Assembly (NCBI GenBank): GCA_008000375.1
Contig: SMOI01000320.1
Coordinates: 1 to 30,482 of the forward strand
Length of the DNA: 30,482 bases
Source: Poteriospumella lacustris
Lineage: Eukaryota > Sar > Chrysophyceae > Chromulinales > Dinobryaceae
Direction of reading: 5' to 3'
Shown here: one piece after another, positions 1-9,531 of the stretch
Layout of the letters: the number at the start of each line of letters is the position of its first letter
Numbering within the stretch: position 1 is the first letter of the stretch
Position numbers and translations under genes: made by a program
The notes under the pieces: model-generated
Databases searched by the model: none
What the model saw: only the letters and a program-made list of their open reading frames with translations
Told to the model about the DNA's origin: nothing

Positions 1-1
1 T

Positions 2-170
2 CATCGACCAGCCGCAAGAGGTCGCTATCTTATAGAGAGCGAGCAGCTGGGTCAGGAACCGACTGACATTGAAACAGTTTGTGCGCAAAAACATGAAACG
101 CTTTCTCCGACCGTCGTCATCGTCATCGCGATGGTGATCGTCGTCGTCGTCGCTTGCCGATCGATAACCG
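2..170 (+). other. Possible upstream exon encoding a signal anchor
   Basis: An open frame runs from the window edge to a TGA at 215. It contains a strongly hydrophobic stretch at about 110-157, rich in Val and Ile (TVVIVIAMVIVVVVAC), followed by a GTGAGG donor-like sequence at 171. Golgi fucosyltransferases are normally type II proteins with such an N-terminal anchor, and the glycosyltransferase gene at 299 lacks one, so this may be its first coding exon. I could not find an acceptor just before 299 that keeps the frame; AG ending at 353 would keep it but would remove a likely conserved Cys. A GTC/GTCGTC-type repeat could also give this translation by chance, so this is only a candidate. Confidence 0.28.
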
Positions 171-298
171 GTGAGGCGTTCGGCCAATCAACAACAGATT
201 CAGACGGTGGCATATGATATAGCGACAGTGGGCTTATGTTTATGGGGGCTATCTACGATACAGAGGAAAGAGAACAGTAAACCAGAAACGAGGGAAAG

Positions 299-1567
299 AT
301 GCCGGACGAATCTTGGTTGGTCGACCCCGAACTGTGCGGACGACAATGGCAAGTCGATTATCGCACGCTGCACGACAATATTTTGACCGGAAAAGCACCG
401 CGAGAACAACGGAAATATGTGGTATCGGTACCAGTGCGCGCAGGAGGAGCAGATATCATGTTGGGCATGATTTCGTTCTTCCTGTACTCGTTGATCACGA
501 AACGCGCCTTCTTGCACATCAAACTTCAAGACGAAGGGTTTCACGCCCCGGTCATTGAACACGCCTACAAGCCATCCACATTCAACTGGATCAGCCCCGA
601 GATCAAGTCGAATTTCTCGTTTTGTCTGTGGCCGCCCTACGACGGCGACATGCACAAACGCCTCTGCGACCGCACGCCCCAACCGTTCTTCCCGACGGAC
701 CAACACAATTCGACCTTTTTCCCGTTCTTCATGGTCAACAGTTACCAAGAGGAGAAGTTCTGGCACGGCGACTACCGGACGATGTTCGGGGACGGCGACT
801 CGACCGCCGACGTGCAGCTGTTCGCCAGCAACCGCGGCAACGTCTACCGCACCTTCTTCAATCCGCACCACAACGCCAGCTTGCTGCAGTCGCCACCGTA
901 CGGCTTCCACAAGGAGAATGCCTTCGCGTGCTTCTACCAGTACCTGTTCCGGTCGAAGGCGGAGGTGTGTCAGGGCGGCTGCCAACAGACGCGGGCGCGC
1001 ATCCGACACCTGCAGCAGCATCGCACGCTGCTCGCCCATCCACGTGACAAAGAGTTCCGTGTCTATTCGACGATGATCATTGCGATTCAGATCCGCGACC
1101 CGTCGATTCGGCGCGACGACAACGTGTGGTTCCACTGCGCCGACGCGTTGGCGGCCGAGTACCGGTCGACGTACCGCGTCACCGACGTGTACTACCTGTT
1201 GATCAACGCCAAGCGCGACGTCCAGCAGGCCGCGAAGGACTATTACCACGACAAGGTGCTGTTCCCCACGGGGGACATCCTCGCGGAGGATGTGCAGGAC
1301 GTGTTGGAGGAGAGCGTCAAGGGGGACGCGCAGGCGGACACGAAGAAGCGGGCGGTGCTGGAGTCGGCCCGCGACTGGGACGTCATGGCCGAGGCGGATG
1401 TCCACGTCGTCAGCAGCCGCTCTGGCTTCGGCGTGATGGGAGCGATGATGCGTGTGCGTCGGCCCCAGGAGTATCGCCTGTACAACGTGCGCGACGAGAA
1501 GCGGCAGTGCTCGGTCGACACGGCGGACGACCTGCTGCTCTACACGACGCAGTGGTCGGGTCTGTGA
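299..1567 (+). CDS. Putative fucosyltransferase-like glycosyltransferase
   Basis: This 422-residue protein looks like a GDP-fucose-type glycosyltransferase of the plant xyloglucan FUT/GT37 and NodZ-like fold, acting in the secretory pathway on glycans. Near residues 25-70 it has a Cys, a YRTLHDNILTGK segment, then VPVRAGGADIMLG followed by a hydrophobic helix, in the place where FUT proteins have the VPVxGGLGNRL segment. Around residue 260 it has AIQIRDPS, which aligns with the HxRxGD-like nucleotide-sugar motif. Around residue 375 it has VVSSRSGFGVMGAMM, which matches the C-terminal conserved Ser/Phe/Gly motif. There is no signal sequence after the ATG at 299, which is odd for a Golgi enzyme; a hydrophobic frame upstream may supply it. 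The in-frame stop at 278 rules out simple extension of the ATG. Family assignment is from motif resemblance only; exact donor and acceptor are unknown. Confidence 0.6.
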   Translation: MPDESWLVDPELCGRQWQVDYRTLHDNILTGKAPREQRKYVVSVPVRAGGADIMLGMISFFLYSLITKRAFLHIKLQDEGFHAPVIEHAYKPSTFNWISPEIKSNFSFCLWPPYDGDMHKRLCDRTPQPFFPTDQHNSTFFPFFMVNSYQEEKFWHGDYRTMFGDGDSTADVQLFASNRGNVYRTFFNPHHNASLLQSPPYGFHKENAFACFYQYLFRSKAEVCQGGCQQTRARIRHLQQHRTLLAHPRDKEFRVYSTMIIAIQIRDPSIRRDDNVWFHCADALAAEYRSTYRVTDVYYLLINAKRDVQQAAKDYYHDKVLFPTGDILAEDVQDVLEESVKGDAQADTKKRAVLESARDWDVMAEADVHVVSSRSGFGVMGAMMRVRRPQEYRLYNVRDEKRQCSVDTADDLLLYTTQWSGL

Positions 1568-4165
1568 GGAGGCCGCCCTGAGGCCGCCCGGAGGCCGTCC
1601 CATGTAACGACGAGAGACGCAGTAACGAGTGGGGGTTGAGAGGGGTTATGCTATGTTTATTTGCGATTTTATGAAGAGGTTTGTAGGCGGTGGGGGGCGG
1701 CGACGCCGACGAGACCACCGGCGGCTGACGCAGCCGACGACTCGCGACGTAACGCGCCAAAGCAACGAGAGACGCAGAGGGGGCAGGGCAGACACTACTA
1801 CGGGCTAACTACGACTACGACTAGGTCTGCGAGGTAGAGCGAAGAGGAGGGCCGACGGGGTGGTGCACGACCGGGGCCACCTGCCGCGTCAGGGCGCCGT
1901 GTGCAGCAGTGGCAGCGGTGGCGGTGGTGGGAGAGAGCGCAGACCGTCGCGTGGGCCACCAACGACCACCACGAGCGACACACGATCACCACCAGCACCA
2001 GCAGCAGCACCAGCACATTAGCGACACACAGCGACACGACAGGAACCACAGCGACAGAGTGACGCAGATGACGAGAGCGGGAGAGAGAGAGGGACGAGGG
2101 GTTCTACACTAGCAGCAGCGGCAGAGAGAAAACTAAACCGAAACAAATAAACCGACGACGGTCAACAGTCGCCGCCACACGGCGACGCCCAGCAGCGGGG
2201 TGGGCGATTCATTCGCCGCGCGTGTCTCGTTCGGGAGGAACGGGGCGGCCGACGGACGCCGGGAGAGAGAGGGGGGTCTGGGTGGTGGGGCGTGTGGAGG
2301 GGGGATGCCAGAGCCGCAAACGACGGGTCGTTTGTGGGCGTTGGGGGTCTCGAGAGAGAGAAGGCGAGACGAGGGGCGCGCACGGTGCTTCGGGTGCGCG
2401 CCGCGAGTTTGTCGAGCGACAGACGATCCATAAAAACAACGGGGGGGAGGGGGGAAAGGGGCAACGATCGCGAATGACGCGGGGGGCTGGTGACGACGGG
2501 GCGTGCACCGTAGAGAGGAGAGGCGGTGGAGGGGCCCATCGGCAGGAGAGGGACCGATGGACCACCGACGACACCGCCGCCGCGTCGCGATCGTGCGCCA
2601 CATAAAAAGGAAGGCTCTGATTTATCGTGTTAACGTTCAGCCCACACACATCCGGTTACGAATGGCCTCGCCAGGAGGCACATCCAGAAGAAAAGGGTCC
2701 ACGCCGCGCTCTACGAGAGCGAGAGGCAGCGAGACCGAGCACACTCCACCGCACAAAAGAGGGGAAGAGGGCTCACGACGGCAGCGAAGAAGCGATGCGA
2801 GGTGATGCACACCGGTGGCGCACCGCGGATCGCGCGTCGAGGTCACCGCGAAGGTGACGTAACCATGAGTGGATGTCCATGTTTAGTAACGGAAGCTCGC
2901 GCTTCCTTTAGAAAATCCGCGCGACGGAAACGAACCCGATCGCGCGGAGGGAACGACACAAATCTCCAAACGACGGTGCCAACGGAGGGAGGGTCCATGG
3001 CACGCGGCGATCATTGGAAACAATAACAATTGGATAACGTCTGCGCACTGCAGAAAAAAAACAGGTCGCTGACAAAACAGGCGGCGCGGCGACCGCAATA
3101 TGAAAAAAACACACGACCGAGCATCGGGGCGACGACTGGCGGTAGGGACAGCTGGCCGGGGAGCCAGCCGCCAGAGGAAGGACGAGGGACGGAAAGGAAG
3201 GACGAGGGGGGAGGTGGGTGGTGGAGGAAGGCGAAGAGAGCAAAGCGAAAGAAACGACGAGAGAGGAAGCAGAGACAAACAGACAGAGATGGAGAGAGAG
3301 TGAGAGGGAGGCAGGAAAACAACAACAGCCACCGCAGCAACAGCTACAGCAGCAACAGGGTCGTGTATTTTGTCTTTTTTCTTATTTTTCTCTTTGGGAA
3401 GGTTTCTGGGGGTTTCTTTCTTTTGTTTCTTTTGGAGAGTTTCTTGTTTTTTTGTGGGTTTTTTGGAGGGGCCGGGGAGTGGGGGCGGTGGTGGTGCTCG
3501 GGCGGAACACACATCAAACGGTCCGAGAGCACACCACCGCCGAAGCCAACGACGACGACCACGACGACAACAACAACGAACAAAAAAGTGCACACAGCAC
3601 ACAGCACAGCACGTTGAAAACACGATCAACGAAAGCAACAAAAACAGCAAAGCAAAGAGAAACAACGTTGATCAGAGAAAGAGAGAAAGAGGTTGTTTCT
3701 GGGGATTTGGTTGACGCACAGCGACACAGTGTCGAGAGAGACAGAGATCCAACACAGACGAAATCAACGTGGGCAAACCAGCGAACGGACAGCGATGCGC
3801 GACTTCTTCTTCTTCTTTCTTTCTTCTTTCGGTTTTAGTTTCTTCGTGTTCGTTTCTTTTTCTTTTGTTTTTCGTTTTCGTTCTTTTGTTTCTTCGTGTT
3901 TTTCTGGGTTTCTTGGTTCGTTTTCTTTTTTGTTTCTTTTTTTCGATTTTTCGGGGGCTTCGAGGTCAACACAAGCGCCAACGAAGCGCGAAAGAAATGA
4001 AACAAAAGAAGGAGGGGCCTGCGTGAGCAGGAAGGGAGGTTTCAGGAAGGCACCGGGTTTCACAGGATACGATAAGTAGGCGATACGTAGAGGGAGGGAG
4101 GGAGGTGGAGGAGGAGGGAGGGAGGCGACGAGGAGGACACAGGAAGGCAATGAACTACAGCCGCG
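1568..4165. other. Convergent intergenic region of skewed simple sequence
   Basis: These 2.6 kb lie between the 3' ends of two converging genes. I find no convincing gene in them. The plus strand is purine-rich with many GAGA runs from about 2060 to 3350. It is then T-rich (3363-3475), A/C-rich (3490-3780), T-rich again (3800-3960) and G/A-rich to 4130. Open frames here give Arg/Gly/Ser- or Phe-rich translations expected from such composition. Some of it must be 3' untranslated sequence of the flanking genes. Confidence 0.6.
4092..4125 (+). repeat. G-tract repeat with G-quadruplex potential
   Basis: A run of GGGA/GGA units (AGGGAGGGAGGGAGGTGG, then more GGA and GGGA units) lies about 40 bases past the stop codon of the minus-strand kinase gene. 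It has at least five GGG tracts with one-base spacers on one side, enough for an intramolecular G-quadruplex. In the kinase transcript it would read as a C/U tract. Confidence 0.6.
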
Positions 4166-5599
4166 TTACGCGGCATTGAACCAAGGGTGTTGCAGCGCTT
4201 CGTCCGCCGAGAGGCGTTGCGCAGGGTCGACTTGCAACAACCCGACGAGGAGCTCGATGAACATGGGCTCGGCGAGGACCATGGCCCGCGGGATGCGGCC
4301 GTACAACAAATGGCGAATGCCGCTGACGGGGTCGCCACGGTACAGGTACTTGCCGAAGTTCTCGGGGTCCATCTCGTGGTGAGCGCCTTGGAAGAGCTGT
4401 TGGTCGAAGGCGAGCATGTAGAGCATGCAGCCCACGGCCCACATGTCCGCCGTGCGCGGGTCGATCACCGTCGACTGGGCGTTGTAGTAGCATTCCGGTG
4501 GCGCATACGCTTTCTTGCCGTAGAAAGGAGTCGTGAAGCGGCCCACTTGCTTCTGCTTGGCGGCATCCGACGAGGACTCGTCGCTGCCGAGCGTGGTCAG
4601 GCCATCGACGTCCATGTAGATCGAGTCGTCGTCACGGTCGCTGTCGTAGCAGTCTTCCTCGTCGAAATCCAAAAAGACCGGTTCCGCATCGAGCGAAGCA
4701 TAACGATCTTTCTTCTCGGGGGTCGAGTCGGCGATCGCCGCGGCAGAGGCGGTGCCCTGGCTGACGGCCGGTGCCGGAGGATGGTACACGGCCATGCCGA
4801 AGTCGATGACCTTGACGTCTTCCAGGCGCAGGCCGCCTTGGTTTGGCAGCACTTCCACGGACAATAAGGCGTTCTCCAGGCCCAAATCGCGGTGGGCGAT
4901 ATGGTGAGCATGAAGACCTGACACGGCACGCAACACGGCGCGCATGATCATCTTCACTTCTTGCATACGCGAGGCGAAGGGCAACGCGCGACGCGCTTGC
5001 TTCGTCTCCGCATTCTCGAAGCAGTACTCGAAGAGTTCCTTGCAGTTCTTCATGCGGGGCAGGATGGTGAACAAAGACTGGCCATCGGTAGCGGCGAATT
5101 CCAGCGACATGTTGTGCGGAAAGACACGATCGAAGGGCGCAGCGGCCGCCGAGGAGGCGGCTTCTTCGCGCACCAAACGTTGCATCAATTCCATGATGGC
5201 GATCTCGTTGAGGGGGCTTTCTTCATTCGCCGCGCCTCCACGCAACTTGCCGATCATCGAGGCGATGTCGGAGCGCTTGATCGCGACTTCGTAGGTGTGT
5301 TGCTGGGAGTGAAACACGCAGCGACGATCTGGAGTCACACGCAGGGCGATGCCCATGGTCACTTCGCCAAAGATAGTGCGAGGACCAAGCGAGGGCATAC
5401 CCAAGTGCACAGGCACCATGGTTTGGGGATTACCGTGAGGCACATAGACCACGAGCACTTGCATCGATTGCGTCGTGTTCGTGGCCAAATCCAGCACCGA
5501 GACCTCGGGCACGATCATGGCCCGGTGAATGTTGATGCGTTCACCGAACATGTCACGATTGACATAGGAGTTAAGTTGATCAACAATTGAAGAGTTCAT
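4166..5599 (-). CDS. Serine/threonine protein kinase with activation-segment insert
   Basis: This 477-residue protein is a eukaryotic protein kinase. Visible elements are VAIK (Lys108), an alpha-C Glu at 132 or 137, HRD at 236-238 (Asp238 catalytic base), Asn243, DFG at 266-268, the APPE equivalent of APE at 366-369, DMWAVG at 385-390 and Arg462. The loop reads HRDLGLEN: the usual Lys two after the Asp is Gly, a variant close to the HRDLSLEN of oomycete kinases. Between DFG and APPE is an insert of about 85 residues, rich in Asp, Glu and Ser (302-350), far longer than a normal activation segment. The first 100 residues are not recognisable beyond a weak, incomplete glycine loop near 79-83. 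The start was set at the ATG at 5597-5599, because the longer reading frame upstream is a Phe/Pro-rich translation of a pyrimidine tract. Substrate and pathway are unknown. Confidence 0.85.
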   Translation of the reverse strand: MNSSIVDQLNSYVNRDMFGERINIHRAMIVPEVSVLDLATNTTQSMQVLVVYVPHGNPQTMVPVHLGMPSLGPRTIFGEVTMGIALRVTPDRRCVFHSQQHTYEVAIKRSDIASMIGKLRGGAANEESPLNEIAIMELMQRLVREEAASSAAAAPFDRVFPHNMSLEFAATDGQSLFTILPRMKNCKELFEYCFENAETKQARRALPFASRMQEVKMIMRAVLRAVSGLHAHHIAHRDLGLENALLSVEVLPNQGGLRLEDVKVIDFGMAVYHPPAPAVSQGTASAAAIADSTPEKKDRYASLDAEPVFLDFDEEDCYDSDRDDDSIYMDVDGLTTLGSDESSSDAAKQKQVGRFTTPFYGKKAYAPPECYYNAQSTVIDPRTADMWAVGCMLYMLAFDQQLFQGAHHEMDPENFGKYLYRGDPVSGIRHLLYGRIPRAMVLAEPMFIELLVGLLQVDPAQRLSADEALQHPWFNAA

Positions 5600-6690
5600 T
5601 GTGTGATGGGATAACAGAGAAAAAGGGGGGAAGCAGAATAAAAAGCAGTAGAAAGGCGGCAGGAAAAAAGGGGGCAGGGGGTTACGATAACGCACTAAAT
5701 ACGTAAATAAATCCGAGAAACCAGATAGCCTATTGAAATAAGAGTCAAAAGACAACTCTCAAAGACCAGAGACTTTGAATTGAAGGCGCAAGACCAGAGT
5801 GCGGAAAGAACTACTTTATCCTCAATCAAACACACGAACCTAACCGAGTTATTTCAATTGCAAACGTCAAGAACAGTTGAAGACCAAAGCTTTCTATTTC
5901 GCTTTGAATAATCAACGACTTAAAATTCACAAACGCAAGAACAAATACAATGTCAGAACAATTCTCCGGTCGTTCGAACACAATAGATGTACTTGAGTGC
6001 GTCAATCAGATAGCAACTCAGAATTGAATCAGCCAGGCTATTCGAATCACTGAAACTTAACAGTGAGGAAATTGAACAAAGAGCAGAGAAGTGATCACGA
6101 TAAGTCGAATGGTGTGATCTCTTCCACAACAAGTGCTTTTTGTTGTCGTTCCCAACGTAAAGTTTTGGATAACAAATAACTACGATGCTGAATCAGGTTT
6201 CTGATTCACACTTCGAATTAACGTTGAAGGTAGCAAGTTTCGTCACGCTTAATCGCAGACAAAACAGCAAAGACCGTTCTTTGCCTGTCCCAATCAAATC
6301 TGATTGCTGGTCAGGTCATTCGTTCATTCAGGGTCCATCCAACGCGGCGGCGAGTTTGTTGTTTTTCGAAAGCGCCGCACTCGCCGCTGGGTGGGCTCCA
6401 GCAGTTCTCCAAACAGTGTGTCGCGGAGCAGGCAGGCAGGCAGTGTGTCCTGGGCCTTGTGTCGCGCACTCCTTTCCTCCTCCCCTCCATCTCCCAGACC
6501 CGCCGTTCAGTGGCTGTGTCGCGACACTAAGAGCAGTAGGAACGTTTCCAGACACCCACAAATCTCCAGATACCCAGTTCTCCCGACCCGCACACTTTCT
6601 CCTCTGCTGGAACACCACTTCGGAAACAAACGGAGAACAACTGAAGGCACAACAAGGAAGAACACCATTTACACGCCGCAACTACGCTAT
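5600..6690. other. Intergenic region upstream of the kinase gene
   Basis: The part from 5600 to about 6350 is AT-richer than its surroundings and should hold the kinase 5' untranslated region and promoter. It contains several short perfect hairpins and recurring GAATTGAA and GATTC/GAATC words. From about 6340 to 6690 composition shifts to GC- and CpG-rich. A plus-strand open frame at 6185-6700 has no recognisable protein features and I do not call it as a gene. Confidence 0.5.
6189..6208. repeat. Perfect 8-bp hairpin
   Basis: TGAATCAG and CTGATTCA pair perfectly around a GTTT loop. Two further perfect 6-bp hairpins are nearby: TCACTG/CAGTGA at 6047-6066 and CAATCA/TGATTG at 6291-6306. They could be small transposon remnants, binding sites for a dimeric factor, or chance. 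Confidence 0.5.
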
Positions 6691-6691
6691 T

Positions 6692-7213
6692 CTATTCTAG
6701 GTATCCCACGACCGGGCTCCAACCTGCGGGCAGTTGGGCGGAGAACTGCTGGATGAAGGCAGCAGCTTCGCCGCGGTAAGCGCTAGCGGGGGTGGCGACC
6801 CGTTTGCGTGCGGCAACGGCCCAGTCGTCACCCCACAGGACCAGGAACATGAATTTGACTTGGGCACGGGAGAGAGGGGTGGCATAGGCCGATCTGCAGG
6901 TCAGCCGTCAGGGCGGCAGGCGTGACGAGGTGGGCTGAGGAGGATGCGGGCGCCGGCGGGGTGTCGGGGGCTGGCTCGACATCGTCGTTGTCGCCGTCGG
7001 AGGGTGGCAGAGGGATGCAGGGCGGACGCAGGGGCAGGTCCGGCGCTGAGGGAGTCAGTGGGTCCTGCGGACAGCGGCGCATAGGGCATCGGGGAGGACG
7101 CAGAAGAGGGTTGCATCGAGTCGGACCTGCAGCGCCAGCACGATCCTTTTTTCTTCAACGTACGATACCACGATTTGCAGAAGGTGAGAGACTAGCGCCT
7201 GAAACGGTAGCGG
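6692..7213 (-). pseudogene. Coding-like fragments in shifting frames
   Basis: Directly downstream of the hypothetical gene at 7214-7921, the minus strand keeps coding-like sequence but not one frame. After the TAG at 7214, the same frame continues open for about 50 codons. An overlapping frame (6828-7082) encodes a Pro-rich segment with an acidic patch. A third frame, open from about 6904 and ending with TAG at 6692-6694, encodes a normal-looking segment with KFMFLVLWGDDW and AYRGEAAAFIQQF, ending in GYLE. This looks like one decayed reading frame with frameshifts and a stop. The last segment has the hydrophobic/Trp pattern seen in some retroelement capsid (Gag) regions, but I cannot name a family. 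Small unrecognised introns are an alternative. Confidence 0.35.
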
Positions 7214-7921
7214 CTAGATCGGTGTCGAGGGTTTCCCTCGCTTGAGCTTCCTTTCGATCACCGCTAGTCGCGACAGCGGTTGGTGCAATGCATACGGCTT
7301 CCGTGGCATCTTGCGCAGGAATGTCTGCAGCTTCTGCATCAGCGCGTCGTGCTTGGTCGCGTTGGTGTGGCTGGCGAGGCTGCTGCTTGCGGACGGCACG
7401 ACTGCCTCTTGGGAACTGGCCGCTGAGGCTGCGGACTGCTGGGACTGCTGCGCCGGCGGCGACGACTCTGCAGATGCTGACACAGCATTGGGCCCAGCCT
7501 CGGACCCGGCCTCTACGTCCCCTTCGCCAATAGGGACGTTCTTCAGTCGATCATTTTCCGGATGCAACGAGCTCGCCACTTCGGTGTCCCTCGGTGAACT
7601 GTTATCGGCCATGTGTTCCAACGGGCAGAGGTTAAAAGCCTCTTTGGAGATGCCGGCCCCTTCGATCACTGCTATTTGGTCTGGGAGCTTACCACTCGTG
7701 TACTTTGTCCAGTCAGAAAGGCTTGATGCGTTAAGGTTACAATTTGTATGGTCAACTGGGCATCGGATCAACTGCGACACGATCTGCGGCGCACAAACCC
7801 CAGCACAATGGCCGTACTTCACAACGGGCCCAGTGTTATCGATCATCAACCCGGGATACGAGGTAAAGCGGTCGTTCAGAATCTCGTCCCATATAGTAGT
7901 ACATCCTTCGACTGACACCAT
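7214..7921 (-). CDS. Hypothetical protein, possibly part of a decayed gene
   Basis: The 235-residue frame starts with a true ATG (7919-7921). Its first 120 residues have balanced composition, with several Cys and Trp, and acidic and basic residues throughout. A Ser/Ala/Gln-rich stretch follows (about 145-185), then a basic tail (LMQKLQTFLRKMPRK, ERKLKRGK). I recognise no domain. The minus strand is favoured over the slightly longer overlapping plus-strand frame at 7242-8018, whose translation is rich in Cys, Ser and Trp, as antisense frames usually are. The coding-like remnants just downstream suggest that this is the 5' half of a broken longer gene or element. Confidence 0.42.
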   Translation of the reverse strand: MVSVEGCTTIWDEILNDRFTSYPGLMIDNTGPVVKYGHCAGVCAPQIVSQLIRCPVDHTNCNLNASSLSDWTKYTSGKLPDQIAVIEGAGISKEAFNLCPLEHMADNSSPRDTEVASSLHPENDRLKNVPIGEGDVEAGSEAGPNAVSASAESSPPAQQSQQSAASAASSQEAVVPSASSSLASHTNATKHDALMQKLQTFLRKMPRKPYALHQPLSRLAVIERKLKRGKPSTPI

Positions 7922-8203
7922 ATCAAAAACACTTGTATCACTACTGTTTCAAATAAGTTTCCTCGTATTCAACACCGAAAATCGCTTCTGCCCTCCACTC
8001 ATGCGTGGAATTTTCTAATGAATAGAAAAACACGCCAATATTTTTCCCCAGTGTTTTATGTAATGTGACAATTGATACACCAACAACAACGATGAACGAG
8101 CAACTCGAACAACAAAGAAGGTCGACCGTCCACCGCCACCGCCCACCGCCCACCGACAGCGCGGCGGGGGCTTGAAAATGCGACCGTTTCCCTTCTCTTC
8201 TCG

Positions 8204-8281
8204 AAATACTGGTCTACTACTAATACCTGTCGTATCGTCTCTAAATACTGATCGACTAGCAATACATGGACCTGTTGTATC
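8204..8281. repeat. Imperfect direct repeat of about 35 bases
   Basis: Copy one (8204-8237) and copy two (8243-8281) share AAATACTG, CTA, AATAC and TGTATCG/TCGTATCG blocks in the same order. Copy two has a short insertion. On the minus strand both copies translate to VDQY followed by an aromatic or Leu and Glu, so this may be a remnant of a repeated coding segment or a non-coding duplication. Confidence 0.5.
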
Positions 8282-9131
8282 GGCAGAAACCTGTCGGACT
8301 TCGAGGAAAGGTTTATACACTGTGCTCAAAAGTTTGGCTACGCAGGAAAAGAGCTGGAATGGAAACAACCGCTGGGGTGGACATTTCTTCTTTCAACAAG
8401 ATACGATCAACCCAATCGTCGGTAAACAATACAGGTCCAAGCTGACAGCAAACAACGAAGAGACTGGTGGAGAAGCTGCCGCAACACTGCGATCCCCCAT
8501 AGCTTGGTAACAGTATCGTGAGGTGCGTTATCGCGTCAATCAACGTATCTTTCATGTTGTGTCATTTGCTTCGTTTCGTCGCCTGTGACGAGCAACATGA
8601 TCCTGAAGGGTACAGCAACAGCGAGCGAGAGCGAGAGCGACAGCGATGGGATTGCAGTTTGGAGTTTTACACAGTCGGACGAGGTCCCATCGACCAACCC
8701 ACTGGCGCCTGCGCTGACGATGCTGCACTCGCCTCACGCTCTTCGGATGACAATGAAGACGCGCAGCAGCACAGGGCGAGAGAATTGGGCGACGATGAAA
8801 TGAAACAAACGTGGTACAGAGCGAAGATGGAGAGGGCAGAGAGACACACAGATCTGACGAAACCCGCGCCCCACACGTGGACACGGGCAACCGTGTCAAC
8901 TTGCGGGGGCGGAGAGTGGGGCGGGGGGTATTTCATATCTCACACGGCAACGAAGCAAAGACAACAACCGACCAACGGCAGCGACAACGACAGCGACAAC
9001 GACAACAACAGGCGGCGTCGAGCACGCCACACGTCGACGTCAATGCCGTTAGCCATCCAGACGGCACAGAGACAACCAACCAAGAAACAGAAGCAAACCA
9101 ATACACAACCACATCAAAACTGCGAGAGAAT

Positions 9132-9170
9132 AAACGAAAGAGAGAGAGAAAGAGAGAAAGAGAGAGGGGG
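9132..9170 (+). repeat. GA-rich microsatellite
   Basis: A run of GAAA, GAGA and GAGAGAGG units ends in GGGGG. It is one of several polypurine tracts in this intergenic region and probably falls in the 3' flank of the channel gene. Confidence 0.7.
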
Positions 9171-9531
9171 GAATCGAAGAGAGCGAAAGGAATGGCGCAA
9201 CGAATGAACTGCAGAATACCCCGTCCGATCGCCACCACACAACCAACCGACGAGCGGGCGGCGTGGAGGGGGCGGGGCCTTGAGAGACACGGTCAACCCC
9301 CGTGGTATATAACCCGGCGGGGACACGTGCCGCAACAGATTTAGACGGGGAGGGGGGAGGGGGCGGAAGGACCAACGACCAGGCCACAGAGACGCACAGA
9401 ACAGAGACACACAGACAGACGCACAGAGCGACGGGTTCTACTGCCCCCGTCGGCTGCCATGCTGAGGACACAGACACGACACAGGGACACACACAGACGT
9501 GGCACGGCGCGGGGGGGAGGGGGTGCAGTGC

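Larger units (their letters stand above)
7922..9531. other. Intergenic region downstream of the large channel gene
   Basis: No supported gene is visible. From about 8590 to 9530 the plus strand is simple sequence of GAGCGA, CAGCGA, ACAACGAC, GAGA and CACAGA units. It is probably in part the 3' untranslated region of the minus-strand channel gene, where it would read as pyrimidine-rich. Confidence 0.5.

Noticed and set aside
200-1603. 467-codon minus-strand open frame across the glycosyltransferase gene
   Set aside because: It is longer than the real gene, but its translation is Arg/Val/His-rich with no domain, as expected from the antisense of a GC-rich third-position-biased gene.
2133-2649. 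Overlapping Pro/Arg-rich open frames on both strands
   Set aside because: They come from GA/TC-rich simple sequence; three frames are open at once and none has protein-like composition.
5600-5755. 52-residue N-terminal extension of the kinase with a hydrophobic Phe/Pro run
   Set aside because: The run is the translation of a pyrimidine tract just before a good ATG; it does not look like a signal peptide and is more likely 5' untranslated sequence.
7242-8018. 258-codon plus-strand frame overlapping the hypothetical minus-strand gene
   Set aside because: Cys/Ser/Trp-rich composition typical of an antisense shadow; the minus-strand frame has a more protein-like mix of residues.
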